Shown here piece after piece: positions 14,480 through 23,301 of a DNA stretch of 53,575 nt. The stretch's first letter is position 1. Every line of letters begins with the position of its first letter. Source of the stretch: JBCDJG01 sp038748065 (GTDB taxonomy: Bacteria; Pseudomonadota; Gammaproteobacteria; Pseudomonadales; Halieaceae); the NCBI GenBank assembly GCA_038748065.1, contig JBCDJG010000032.1:1-53575 (forward strand), in the 5' to 3' direction. Both the position numbers and the translations under genes were made by a program. A model generated the notes under the pieces. It ran no database searches and was not told the DNA's origin. It worked only from the letters and a program-made list of their open reading frames with translations.

Positions 14480-17400
14480 TCAGGCCGGGTGATCCCGCAG
14501 CCAATCCAGGACCTCCTGCCACAGCGCGTCCAAACGCTTGCGTGAAACCGGTACGCGGGTACCGAGCTGCTGCGCAAACAGGGATACGCGCAGCTCCTCC
14601 TGCCGCCACCGGTAACTCATTGCGGCAGGGCAGTCCAGCAGCAGGCCCGGCCTTTTGTCTGCTGTCTCCGCCAGCGGCGCGGCCAGCTGAGCCAGCAACT
14701 CAGTGGTCTGTTCATCTTTGTTGAGCTGCCCACTGAGCCGCTCCAGGCGATACTCCAGGGCCTTCATATAGCGCGGGAACTGCGACAACCACTCGGCAGG
14801 TGTATCGCCCAGTAGCCCTGGCTGGCTGAAACGCTCCAGCTGGGCCTCGATGTCTGCGCGGGATGCTACGTATTGGTCTGGTTTGAAAGCGGCCAGCCGC
14901 CGGCGCGCCGCGGCCATGGCGGCCACAAAAGCACCCGCCACCTGGCCAAGCTCAGTGCCCCCGGCAACGAGCCCAGAGCGAAGCTTAAACAGCCTGGCGT
15001 CATAGGCATGGCGATCGTAAGGCAGCTCACCGTCAAGGTCGGCGACAGACACGATGGCGGCGTCGATCAGGTCATCAACCAGCGGGATACGTTCCAAACC
15101 CGCCCCCGCCAGTGCCAGGGCATGATCGTTGCCGCGCAGCAGCTGTTTTCGAAGGTATTTAACCTCCTGGCTACACTGCAGGCGCAGCAGCTTCAACACG
15201 CCCCGCCGGTGCTCGCGGCGCGCATCCAGGGGGTAATCACATAGACCGATATCAACCGTGTCACCCCGATCAATCGCCGCTGGGTAGGCGACGATATCCT
15301 GGCCAGCCTGGCGGAAACGCCACTGCCTGGGGAGCTCATCAAGGGCCCATTGGCGCAGCCCCTGCTGCGCCAGACCCTGGGCTTCCCCGGCCCCGATCAG
15401 CTCGCGCTGTTCATCTCGATACCTTGCCAGCAGGCTCGATAGATCTCTGCCCTGCTCCAGCAGCTTGCCGTCGGCGTCCACAATGCGAACATTCATTCGG
15501 TAGAAGTCCTCAAGGCGATCTGGCTCAAAATCGGACGCCTGCAGTCGAGCGCCGCTGATAGCGCCCAGGCGCTGCGCCAACACCTCCACCAGGCTGATAT
15601 CGTCTGGCTCCACGCCCTCCAGCGCCTGCGCAACCCGGTCCGGCACCGGGACCAGTTGTTTGCGCAGCGCCTTGGGTAGCCCCTTAACCAGCTGAATACA
15701 CTTTTCCGATAACAGGCCGGGCACCAGCCACTCCAGTCGGTAGCGCGGCACGCGGTTCAACAGCGCCACGGGAATCGTGATATTGACCCCGTCTACAACC
15801 TTGCCGGGTTCGAAACGGTAGCTGAGCTTGAAGCTGAGGTCGCGCCAGTCCAGCCTGTCAGGAAATTGCTCACCGAGGTCCTGCTCGGGCATGCGCAGCG
15901 TGAGGTGCTCGCGAGACATACGCAGGGAGGCGTCAGCCCCTTCAGTCTTCTTCAACCAGGCTTTCAGGTGGCTATCGGTATAGGCCTGCTCTGTTAGCCG
16001 TTCATCGTAGAAGCGGAACAGCGCGTCCTCATCCACCAATATGTCGCGTCGACGCAGCCGTGATTCCAGGTCTTCCAGCTTGCTAATCTGTTTCTGGTTG
16101 GCCCTGAGGAAGGCCGGCGGCCGCGCATAGCGTCCCGCGACCAATCCCTCCCTGATCAAAAGCTCACGTGATTCACCAGGGTTTATCGGCCCGTAGTGCA
16201 CCGAGCGCTTGTCCAAGAGCGTTAGTCCATACAGTGAGACCCGCTCCATCGCCATGACGCGACCACTGCGCGGCTGCCAGCGAGGCGCATAGTGGTGTCG
16301 TTTGAGAAGCTCCGGATTGATATCCAACGCCCAGGCGGGGTCGATCATCGCGTTGACGCGCGCGTAGACCTTCCCGGTTTCTACAATCTCCGCGGCCACC
16401 AGCCACTTGGGTGGTTTCTTTGCCAGATGGGAGCCAGGAAAAATATGCAGGCGCCTGTTGCGGGCACCGAGATATTCCCGTCCTTCCTGCCACTGGGCAA
16501 TATTGCCGAGCAAGCCACTCAACAGGGCGCGGTGAATGCTCTCGTAATCGTCCTCGTCGGGCACCTCGGCGCGCGGCGCCAGGCCCTGCTGGCGACAGGC
16601 CAGCACCAGCTGATAGTGAACTTCGCGCCATTCGCGCATGCGCATGAAGGCCAGGAACTCTCGTTTGCACAGCTGTCGCAGCCGGCCCTGACTGAGGCTT
16701 TGACGCTGCGCTTCGTAGTAGCGCCACAGGTTCAGCCACGCCAGGAAGTCAGAGCGCGCGTCACGGAAGCGGGCATGGGCCTGATCAGACTGCTGCTGCT
16801 TATCCGCTGGCCGCTCACGCGGGTCCTGTATCGATAAGGCGGCCGCAATGACCAGCACCGGCTCGAGGCAGCCTGTTTTTGCGGCAGCAAGGATCATTCG
16901 CGCAATCCGTGGATCAACAGGGAAGGCAGCCATGCGCCTGCCCCGCCCGGTTATGCGCTCCCGCGCGTCGACTGCCCCCAGTTCCTGCAGCAGTCTGTAG
17001 CCGTCGCGCACCAGGCGGCGGTCCGGCGGGTTAATAAAGGGAAAGTCCTCGACTCGCCCCAGCCGCAACAAGAGCATTTGCAGGATAACGGCCGCCAGAT
17101 TCGTGCGCTGAATTTCAGGCTCAGTGAATGCCGGCCGCGCTGCGAAGTCCTCCTGGGTATACAGCCGCAGGCAAACCCCGGCGGCGATCCGGCCGCAGCG
17201 TCCCCGCCGCTGATCGGCGCTGGCCTGAGAGACAGCCTCAACAGGCAGCCGCTGCACCTTGGTTCGATAGCTGTAGCGACTGATGCGCGCCACGCCAGGG
17301 TCGATGACGTAGCGGATGCCGGGCACGGTGAGTGAGGTCTCGGCTACGTTGGTCGCCAGCACCACGCGAATCCCCGGACCCTGGCGCGGCGCAAATACGC

Positions 17401-18241
17401 GGCTCTGCTCAGCCTGGCCCAGCCGGGCGTACAGTGGCAACACCTCGCGACGACTGCGGCCATCTGCGGCCTGGCGCAGTCGCCGCGCCACGTCGCGAAT
17501 ATCGCGCTCACCAGGAAGAAAAACGAGGGCGTCGCCGGGCCGACCGAAGCGCGCCGCTTCAATGTCGTCCACCAGCCTGGCTATTTGCTCATCGAGCTCC
17601 TGCCCGGCTAGCTCGGTGCCGAGGTCCTCGAGATAAAGCGTCTCCACCGGGTAGCTGCGACCCGATACCTCCAGCACCGGCGCGCCGCTGAAATGACGGG
17701 AGAAACTCTCCACATCAATTGTTGCCGAGGTAATGATGAGCTTGAGGTCCGGGCGCTTGGGTAGCAGTTGCTTGAGATAGCCCAGGAGGAAATCGATATT
17801 CAGGCTTCTCTCGTGGGCCTCATCGATGATCAGCGTATCGTAGCGGCGCAGCAGACGGTCGCGTTGGATTTCCGCTAGCAAAATGCCGTCTGTCATGAGC
17901 TTTATAGCGGTGTTTTCCCCTACCTTGTCTTGAAAGCGAACCTGGTAGCCCACGAGGCCGCCGGCCTCCTCACCCAGTTCGAGCGCAATACGCTGTGCGA
18001 CCGTGCGCGCAGCGAGTCGCCGGGGCTGCGTGTGGCCGATCATGGCCTGCCGCCCGCGGCCCAGTTCGAGGCAGATCTTCGGGAGCTGGGTCGTCTTGCC
18101 CGAGCCAGTTTCACCGGCAAGCACCACCACCTGATGGCGACTGATGGCAGCGGCAATTTCCTCGCGCCGCTCTACGACGGGCAAGTCACCGGGATAGCTG
18201 ATCGGCGGAACGCGCACCTCGCGCTCCGGCTGCCTGGGCAT
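14480..18241 (-). CDS. hrpA: ATP-dependent RNA helicase HrpA
   Basis: About 1253 residues. This is a DEAH-box helicase: Walker A GETGSGKTTQLPK near the N-terminus, Walker B IIDEAHERSLN, motif III LIITSATID, VLATNVAETSLT and motif VI DQRRGRCGR. Beyond the helicase core lie the HA2 and OB-fold regions (FINPPDRRLVRDGY) and the long HrpA-specific C-terminal extension. HrpA acts on stalled ribosomes and on some mRNAs. Compared with E. coli HrpA (about 1300 residues) roughly 70-75 N-terminal residues are missing; the protein starts almost at the ISYPGDLPV strand. The ATG at 18241 is favoured over that at 18253 because GGAG stands 6 bases before it. Confidence 0.95.
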   Translation of the reverse strand: MPRQPEREVRVPPISYPGDLPVVERREEIAAAISRHQVVVLAGETGSGKTTQLPKICLELGRGRQAMIGHTQPRRLAARTVAQRIALELGEEAGGLVGYQVRFQDKVGENTAIKLMTDGILLAEIQRDRLLRRYDTLIIDEAHERSLNIDFLLGYLKQLLPKRPDLKLIITSATIDVESFSRHFSGAPVLEVSGRSYPVETLYLEDLGTELAGQELDEQIARLVDDIEAARFGRPGDALVFLPGERDIRDVARRLRQAADGRSRREVLPLYARLGQAEQSRVFAPRQGPGIRVVLATNVAETSLTVPGIRYVIDPGVARISRYSYRTKVQRLPVEAVSQASADQRRGRCGRIAAGVCLRLYTQEDFAARPAFTEPEIQRTNLAAVILQMLLLRLGRVEDFPFINPPDRRLVRDGYRLLQELGAVDARERITGRGRRMAAFPVDPRIARMILAAAKTGCLEPVLVIAAALSIQDPRERPADKQQQSDQAHARFRDARSDFLAWLNLWRYYEAQRQSLSQGRLRQLCKREFLAFMRMREWREVHYQLVLACRQQGLAPRAEVPDEDDYESIHRALLSGLLGNIAQWQEGREYLGARNRRLHIFPGSHLAKKPPKWLVAAEIVETGKVYARVNAMIDPAWALDINPELLKRHHYAPRWQPRSGRVMAMERVSLYGLTLLDKRSVHYGPINPGESRELLIREGLVAGRYARPPAFLRANQKQISKLEDLESRLRRRDILVDEDALFRFYDERLTEQAYTDSHLKAWLKKTEGADASLRMSREHLTLRMPEQDLGEQFPDRLDWRDLSFKLSYRFEPGKVVDGVNITIPVALLNRVPRYRLEWLVPGLLSEKCIQLVKGLPKALRKQLVPVPDRVAQALEGVEPDDISLVEVLAQRLGAISGARLQASDFEPDRLEDFYRMNVRIVDADGKLLEQGRDLSSLLARYRDEQRELIGAGEAQGLAQQGLRQWALDELPRQWRFRQAGQDIVAYPAAIDRGDTVDIGLCDYPLDARREHRRGVLKLLRLQCSQEVKYLRKQLLRGNDHALALAGAGLERIPLVDDLIDAAIVSVADLDGELPYDRHAYDARLFKLRSGLVAGGTELGQVAGAFVAAMAAARRRLAAFKPDQYVASRADIEAQLERFSQPGLLGDTPAEWLSQFPRYMKALEYRLERLSGQLNKDEQTTELLAQLAAPLAETADKRPGLLLDCPAAMSYRWRQEELRVSLFAQQLGTRVPVSRKRLDALWQEVLDWLRDHPA

Positions 18242-18345
18242 GATGAACTCCATTTAAAGGACTGTGGTGCCCGACTCGCGGACCTGCGGCCAGGGCGATC
18301 GGGTATTATCTATACCGTCGTTCAAACAGCAACCGGAGATCGACG

Positions 18346-18804
18346 ATGCCAACGATAAGCAACTACACCTATGACGAGCTCAGCACGGGTCAGCGGGCTA
18401 CTTTCGCGCGGCAGGTCAGTGATCGCGACATCGAGGGCTTCGCAGAAATATGCGGCGATAGAAACCCTGTCCACCTCGACGACGAGTTCGCCGCGCGCAC
18501 GGCCTTTGGCGGGCGTATCGCCCACGGCATGCTCACCGGCGCGTTTATTTCGGCTGCGCTGGCAATGACCCTGCCTGGGCCCGGAACGGTTTATCTATCG
18601 CAGTCACTGCGCTTTCGCGCGCCGGTAAAACCTGGCGACGAGATCACCGTCGAGTTGGAGGTCATCGAGAAGCTGGATCGCCGCCGGCGGGTGACCCTGG
18701 ATTGCAAAGCCTACAACCAGGCGCGCAAGCTCGTGGTGAGTGGCACGGCCGAAGTGATGGCTCCCGAGGAAAAAATGATGATCGAACTGCCAGAGCCCGA
18801 CTAG
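18346..18804 (+). CDS. MaoC-like (R)-specific enoyl-CoA hydratase
   Basis: A 152-residue single hot-dog domain. The catalytic motif is explicit: FAEICGDRNPVHLD (Asp and His that activate water) followed by ARTAFGGRIAHGMLTGAFIS. SLRFRAPVKPGDEITVELEV closes the domain. Such PhaJ-like enzymes hydrate 2-enoyl-CoA to (R)-3-hydroxyacyl-CoA, linking fatty acid oxidation to polyhydroxyalkanoate or other uses; no pha genes are seen here. It is transcribed away from hrpA across about 100 bp. Its TAG stop lies inside the CTAG that also carries the stop of the convergent gene. Confidence 0.9.
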   Translation: MPTISNYTYDELSTGQRATFARQVSDRDIEGFAEICGDRNPVHLDDEFAARTAFGGRIAHGMLTGAFISAALAMTLPGPGTVYLSQSLRFRAPVKPGDEITVELEVIEKLDRRRRVTLDCKAYNQARKLVVSGTAEVMAPEEKMMIELPEPD

Positions 18805-19301
18805 GCCTCACTGCCGGCCTTGTTGCCCTGTTCTTCGAACTGTACTGGATCGAGGTACATCAGCTGCAGGCGCACCACCCCGGCACTGGACGACAGGTCT
18901 GCGCCCAGTGCCATCACATTAGCCTGCTGTTGCTCGACGGTGACGGCTGAGCAGCCGAACAGGATCATGTTTGGGTCGCCCTCAGCGCTGAAGACGCGCA
19001 GCTCTCTTTCCTCTTCAACCGCCTTGGCCAGGTTTGAAATCAGCGTTTGTACGCTCGCCTTGAAGGCGCCGAAGTTCAGCTTACCCCGGTACTCGGAACA
19101 GTCCGCGCTGAGATCGACGCGCATCACGGATTCATCCTCCATGCGAACCTGGCTTAAGCCGACAACCCGGCCCTCTTCGATCTGCCGATACAGCTGCTTG
19201 GCCTGGGTGCGTGTGGCTTCCTGAAAGGCGCGATATAGCAGGTTAATGGACATGCGCAGGAACTTATCCTGCGGCAGGGATTGGACCTGAGATTGACTCA
19301 T
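18801..19301 (-). CDS. Conserved-looking hypothetical protein
   Basis: A 166-residue soluble, acidic protein that I do not recognise. It has no signal peptide or membrane segment. Predicted features are an N-terminal helix (DKFLRMSINLLYRAFQEATRTQAKQ, quoted here across its amphipathic face in part), a strand-rich middle (VVGLSQVRMEDESVMRVDLS) and a final strand LQLMYLDPVQFEEQ. The codon usage and length suggest a real gene. It ends on the CTAG shared with the MaoC hydratase and diverges from the next unknown gene, so there is no operon partner to suggest a role. Confidence 0.6.
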   Translation of the reverse strand: MSQSQVQSLPQDKFLRMSINLLYRAFQEATRTQAKQLYRQIEEGRVVGLSQVRMEDESVMRVDLSADCSEYRGKLNFGAFKASVQTLISNLAKAVEEERELRVFSAEGDPNMILFGCSAVTVEQQQANVMALGADLSSSAGVVRLQLMYLDPVQFEEQGNKAGSEA

Positions 19302-19439
19302 GCACGCCTCAACACGGTGGGAGCGGCAAGTCTACTGTGATGAAGTGCTAAAAACCAGCAAAGCATTTGCTTTAGGGGATGACTTCAGGTCGTTGATTCT
19401 GCTAGCCTTTCCTTCACTAAAAGCTCCTCGGAACCCCCT

Positions 19440-20468
19440 TTGCAGCGCAGCGTAACAGCCCTAATTCAGCATGACGATAGCCAGCCCGGTAAAGGCGCCT
19501 GTGGCTGCCTGACGCTTGCGCTGCTGCTCGCTCTTTTGCTACCGCCCCCGCTGGCCGCTCAGGACGAGCTTGTCGATCGCTTGGCAGAGCTGACCCGCGA
19601 GCGGGAGCTTCTAAGCCTGGAGGTGGACCAGTACGAGAAAACCCTGGCGATCCTCGCAGGCGATGGCACCCCGCCAGAGCAGAGCGCTAACCCCGCAGTG
19701 CGGACGCTGGCCGCCGAGCGTCAGCGCTTGAAAGAACGCCTGGTGCAGGTCACCGAGGCTGAACTTGCTCTGCTGCAGGAACAGATCGCACTGGCGCGCG
19801 ACGCTGCAGAGAGCGCGGCTATCGCCACGACACCGGTCGAAAGCAAACCGATCGATCTCCATTCGCGCGGCTATACCCTCGAGCAGGAGCGGGAGAACGT
19901 CGGCCATTTGCTGGATCTGTTAGGCGAGTACTACACCGACCTGCAGGAATCGGCCCAGACCCTGCCGAGCGCCGCGGAACTCGCCAGGCGCGAAGCGGCC
20001 CACGCCGACGCCCAGCGCCTGGCACGCATTCCCTATAGCGTCAGCAAGGTCCGGCTCACCGGCCAGGAGGGCAGCCTGGCGCTGGCCCAGATCAGCGAGC
20101 GTCTGTCGGATTCAAACATTCCGGAGAGTCGCCGCGATATGGCGCCGATTTGCACAATCAAGACGCGGCTGCTCGGCCAACTTGTGACCAGCGAGAGTCG
20201 CAGCCTGAGGCCGGTAGGCAAGAACCATTACCTCGCGCGGGTTACTCTGCAGGCGGGCGATACAACTCTCCATATCCGCAACAGGCGCTGGGATATTCAA
20301 CTGCCCCAGGACATGGCGGCCATCGACTATTTGGTGACCCTGTACGCCCCACCTGCGGGGGACGCAGAACTACATATCTTTCCCGTCTCGGAATTGCTCG
20401 CAGACAGCGAAGCGCATATCCCGGCCTGGCTGCCGCCCGAACTGGAGCTGCCCCGGCCCGCGGGATGA
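19440..20468 (+). CDS. Periplasmic coiled-coil protein of unknown function, coupled to mnmC
   Basis: 342 residues. An N-terminal signal peptide (LTLALLLALLLPPPLAAQD) is followed by a long heptad-like region rich in Leu, Glu and Arg (about residues 40-120 and 145-200), then a C-terminal beta-rich part (VGKNHYLARVTLQ, TLHIRNRRWDIQLP). It is probably exported to the periplasm. I do not recognise the family. The start is taken as TTG at 19440 because it is the only usual start codon before the signal peptide; the nearby ATG is in another frame. The stop overlaps the mnmC ATG (ATGA), so mnmC translation may depend on it. Confidence 0.65.
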   Translation: MQRSVTALIQHDDSQPGKGACGCLTLALLLALLLPPPLAAQDELVDRLAELTRERELLSLEVDQYEKTLAILAGDGTPPEQSANPAVRTLAAERQRLKERLVQVTEAELALLQEQIALARDAAESAAIATTPVESKPIDLHSRGYTLEQERENVGHLLDLLGEYYTDLQESAQTLPSAAELARREAAHADAQRLARIPYSVSKVRLTGQEGSLALAQISERLSDSNIPESRRDMAPICTIKTRLLGQLVTSESRSLRPVGKNHYLARVTLQAGDTTLHIRNRRWDIQLPQDMAAIDYLVTLYAPPAGDAELHIFPVSELLADSEAHIPAWLPPELELPRPAG

Positions 20469-22471
20469 ATCGCAGCAACCAACCTTGGCGCGCGCTGCAG
20501 CCTGCAACGCTCGAGTGGGATGCGCAAGGTGCTCCCTTCTCCACACAGTTTGACGACGTGTACTACGCGCGCCGCGATGGCCCGGCAGAGAGCCGCTACG
20601 TTTTCCTTCAGGGCAATCGCCTGAGCGAACGCCTCGCCGAGCCGGGCCTCGCCCGCTTTTGCATTCTGGAGACGGGCTTCGGCACCGGGCTGAACTTTCT
20701 GGAGACGTGGCAGGCCTGGCGGTCACTGCCCGAGCCAAGACCGTCTGTGCACTATGTGTCCGTCGAAAAGTTTCCACTAAGGCCTGAGGACCTCGCTACA
20801 GCGCTGCAAGCGCAGGTTCACGTCGCGGCCTTGAGCACAGAGCTCATGGCAGCCTATCCGCCGATGATCCCTGGACAACATCGACGCCTGTTTAACGCCG
20901 GGCGGTTCACACTCGATCTGTGGTTCGAAGATGCCGAGGAGATGTTGACAGATCTTGCCGCAAGCAGCCCGGCCAGTGTTGATGCCTTTTACCTGGACGG
21001 CTTCGCGCCAGCGCGCAATCCCGACATGTGGCGGCCCGAAATTTATGCCGCCCTGGCTGGCCTGGGCAAGCCAGGGGCGACCATTGCTACCTTCAGCGCC
21101 GCTGGTCACGTGCGCAGGGGTCTGGCAAACGCTGGTTTCTCGATGCTGCGCGCTCCGGGTTTTGGCACCAAGCGCGAGTGCTTGCGCGGAACCCTGGAAC
21201 GACCCCCCGCTCCCTCTCGGCCCAAAACGCCCTGGGACATCATTAGCGAGCCGCGATCGACGCCCGACAGCGCGCTGGTGGTGGGCGGCGGGCTGGCGGG
21301 CTGCGCAACGGCGGCTCGGCTGGCGCAGCGGGGCCTTGATGTCACTCTGCTCGACGCCGGGGACATCGCAGGTGGCGGCTCGGGCAATGCCCAGGGCGTG
21401 CTCTATACCCGCGTCTCACATCGGCACTCGGCCTTAACCGACTTTGCGCTGCAGAGCTATCTCTTCGCCATCGACCTGTACGCGCAGTATTTCCGGTCCG
21501 GCCGCCTGCAGGAGGGCGTGGACGGCCTCCTCTGCGGCAACTTCCAGCAAATGGGCGATACGGCCAAGTTGGCACGGCTGCAAGAGGCCCTGGATGGCCT
21601 GCCAAACCTGGCCGCTGTCTTGAGTCCCCCGGAGGCCAGCGAACGGGTCGGTGTGCCGCAGCCAGACCCGGGGCTCTGGTTCCCAGGCTCCGGCTGGCTA
21701 CATCCCCCAGCCCTGTGCCGGCTGTGGTTAGAGAACCCGCGTATCGAGGTGAAGGAACACTGCGGCCGAATCCACCTGGAGCACGCCGATGGCCGCTGGT
21801 CTGCACGTGGCGACGATGGGGTAGTCGCATCCGCTGACTGCGCAATATTAGCGACCGGCGCCGCCATGCAGCAGGACCCGCTGGGCTGGCTGCCTCTGCA
21901 GTCCATTCGCGGGCAGACAACGGATCTACCGAGCACCGCGGCGCTGACCGGCCTCAAAGCCTGCCTGTGTCACGACGGTTACCTGGCACCGGCACGACGA
22001 GGTCTGCACACGCTGGGCGCTACTTTTAACCTGGACACAGATGTGTCACAGATTCGTGTTGCCGATCACCAAGAGAACCTTGACCGTCTCGAAAAAGCAC
22101 TCCCATCCTGCGCCGCTGTCGTTGCCAGCGCAAAGCCAGAAGCGCTGGAAGGACGCGTCGCATTCCGCTGCGCCAGTAGCGACTACCTGCCTGTGATCGG
22201 ACCGGTGCCTGAGCGCGAGCGCTTCTTGCAGACCTTCGAGGGCCTGCGCAAAAATGCCCGGCTGGACATCAGGCATACCGGACCCTACATGCCAGGGCTC
22301 TACATCAATGTCGCCCATGGCTCTCGTGGGCTGACCTCAACGCCGCTGGCCGCGGAATTGCTCGCTGCACTGATCTGCCATGAGCCTTTACCACTGTGTA
22401 GAGATCTCTACCGTGCGGTAGCGCCTGGCCGCTTCCTCATCCGTGACCTCGTGCGGGGTGAAGCACGGTGA
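20465..22471 (+). CDS. mnmC: Bifunctional tRNA mnm5s2U biosynthesis protein MnmC
   Basis: 668 residues, the same length as E. coli MnmC. The N-terminal ~235 residues are the SAM-dependent methyltransferase (MnmD) domain: ILETGFGTGLNFLETW (SAM loop), VSVEKFPL and YLDGFAPARNPDMW. The C-terminal FAD-dependent oxidoreductase domain starts at ALVVGGGLAGCATAARLA and includes DAGDIAGGGSGNAQGVLYTRVS and the final YINVAHGSRGLTSTPLAAELLAALI region. The oxidase converts cmnm5U to nm5U and the methyltransferase makes mnm5U at the wobble position of certain tRNAs. The ATG at 20465 overlaps the upstream stop; a longer in-frame reading upstream lies inside the preceding gene and is not coding. Confidence 0.95.
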   Translation: MNRSNQPWRALQPATLEWDAQGAPFSTQFDDVYYARRDGPAESRYVFLQGNRLSERLAEPGLARFCILETGFGTGLNFLETWQAWRSLPEPRPSVHYVSVEKFPLRPEDLATALQAQVHVAALSTELMAAYPPMIPGQHRRLFNAGRFTLDLWFEDAEEMLTDLAASSPASVDAFYLDGFAPARNPDMWRPEIYAALAGLGKPGATIATFSAAGHVRRGLANAGFSMLRAPGFGTKRECLRGTLERPPAPSRPKTPWDIISEPRSTPDSALVVGGGLAGCATAARLAQRGLDVTLLDAGDIAGGGSGNAQGVLYTRVSHRHSALTDFALQSYLFAIDLYAQYFRSGRLQEGVDGLLCGNFQQMGDTAKLARLQEALDGLPNLAAVLSPPEASERVGVPQPDPGLWFPGSGWLHPPALCRLWLENPRIEVKEHCGRIHLEHADGRWSARGDDGVVASADCAILATGAAMQQDPLGWLPLQSIRGQTTDLPSTAALTGLKACLCHDGYLAPARRGLHTLGATFNLDTDVSQIRVADHQENLDRLEKALPSCAAVVASAKPEALEGRVAFRCASSDYLPVIGPVPERERFLQTFEGLRKNARLDIRHTGPYMPGLYINVAHGSRGLTSTPLAAELLAALICHEPLPLCRDLYRAVAPGRFLIRDLVRGEAR

Positions 22472-23271
22472 TCGCGAGAGTTCTTTGCATACTGCTGATG
22501 CAGTTTGTGCCGCTCGCTGCCCTGTCTGGCGAGATGTCCGACGAGCAGACGGTCGAGAAGACGGTCGAGAAGACAGTCGAGCAGTTCGGCTACGAGGTCC
22601 TCGGACGCAAGGCACAGTCGCGCGAGAATTTCGTCCAAGGCCTCGAAATCCACGATGGGCGACTCTATCTGAGTTCGGGACGCTATGGCCATTCGCACTT
22701 GAGCCAGTATGATTTTGACACGGGGCAGTTACTCGCCCGGCGTAATCTGCACCCTTCAATCTTCGCCGAGGGCGTCACCCGCTTCAAAGAAAATCTCTAT
22801 CAACTCACCTGGCGAGAGCGCCTTGTGCTCGTCTACCGCTTTGACGGCATGGTACCGCTACGCACCTTTCAGATTCCGGGGCAAGGCTGGGGCATCACCC
22901 ACAATGGCGAAGAACTTATCTACAGTGACGGTAGCCATCGCCTGCACTACATGGACCCGGCCAGCGGTGCGATCACTCGCAGCGTCGCCGTCACAGAAGA
23001 TGGCGAGGCCCTACCCTACCTGAATGAACTCGAGTGGGTAGAAAACCGGGTGTGGGCGAACATCTGGGGCGATAGCCGCATAGTCATTATCGATCCTGAT
23101 AGCGGTCAGGTCACTGGCAATATCGACCTGAGCGGCCTGTTACCGGACAGCGAACGTCAGGAGGGCACTGATGTCCTTAATGGCATCGCCAGGGATCCCG
23201 ACAACGGCGCGATATGGGTCACCGGTAAACGCTGGCCATGGCTCTACCAGATCGAGCTGCTTCCGCGCTAA
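22468..23271 (+). CDS. Glutaminyl-peptide cyclotransferase (glutamine cyclotransferase, beta-propeller type)
   Basis: A 267-residue exported protein of the plant/bacterial-type glutamine cyclotransferase family, which makes N-terminal pyroglutamate. After a signal peptide (about residues 1-21) the five-bladed propeller repeats are visible: FVQGLEIHDGRLYLSSG, FAEGVTRFKENLYQLTW, GWGITHNGEELIYSDGSH, YLNELEWVENRVWANIW and VLNGIARDPDNGAIWVTGK. A short direct DNA repeat near the N-terminus encodes TVEKTVEKTVEQ just after the signal peptide. The GTG start overlaps the mnmC stop (GTGA), so the gene is part of that operon. Confidence 0.9.
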   Translation: MIARVLCILLMQFVPLAALSGEMSDEQTVEKTVEKTVEQFGYEVLGRKAQSRENFVQGLEIHDGRLYLSSGRYGHSHLSQYDFDTGQLLARRNLHPSIFAEGVTRFKENLYQLTWRERLVLVYRFDGMVPLRTFQIPGQGWGITHNGEELIYSDGSHRLHYMDPASGAITRSVAVTEDGEALPYLNELEWVENRVWANIWGDSRIVIIDPDSGQVTGNIDLSGLLPDSERQEGTDVLNGIARDPDNGAIWVTGKRWPWLYQIELLPR

Positions 23272-23301
23272 AATTACGGATTAACCTTTTTGGAATCCGC
23301 T

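Noticed and set aside
20150..20464. N-terminal extension of mnmC by about 105 codons
   Set aside because: It overlaps the previous gene and is absent from MnmC; the ATG at 20465 gives the standard 668 residues.
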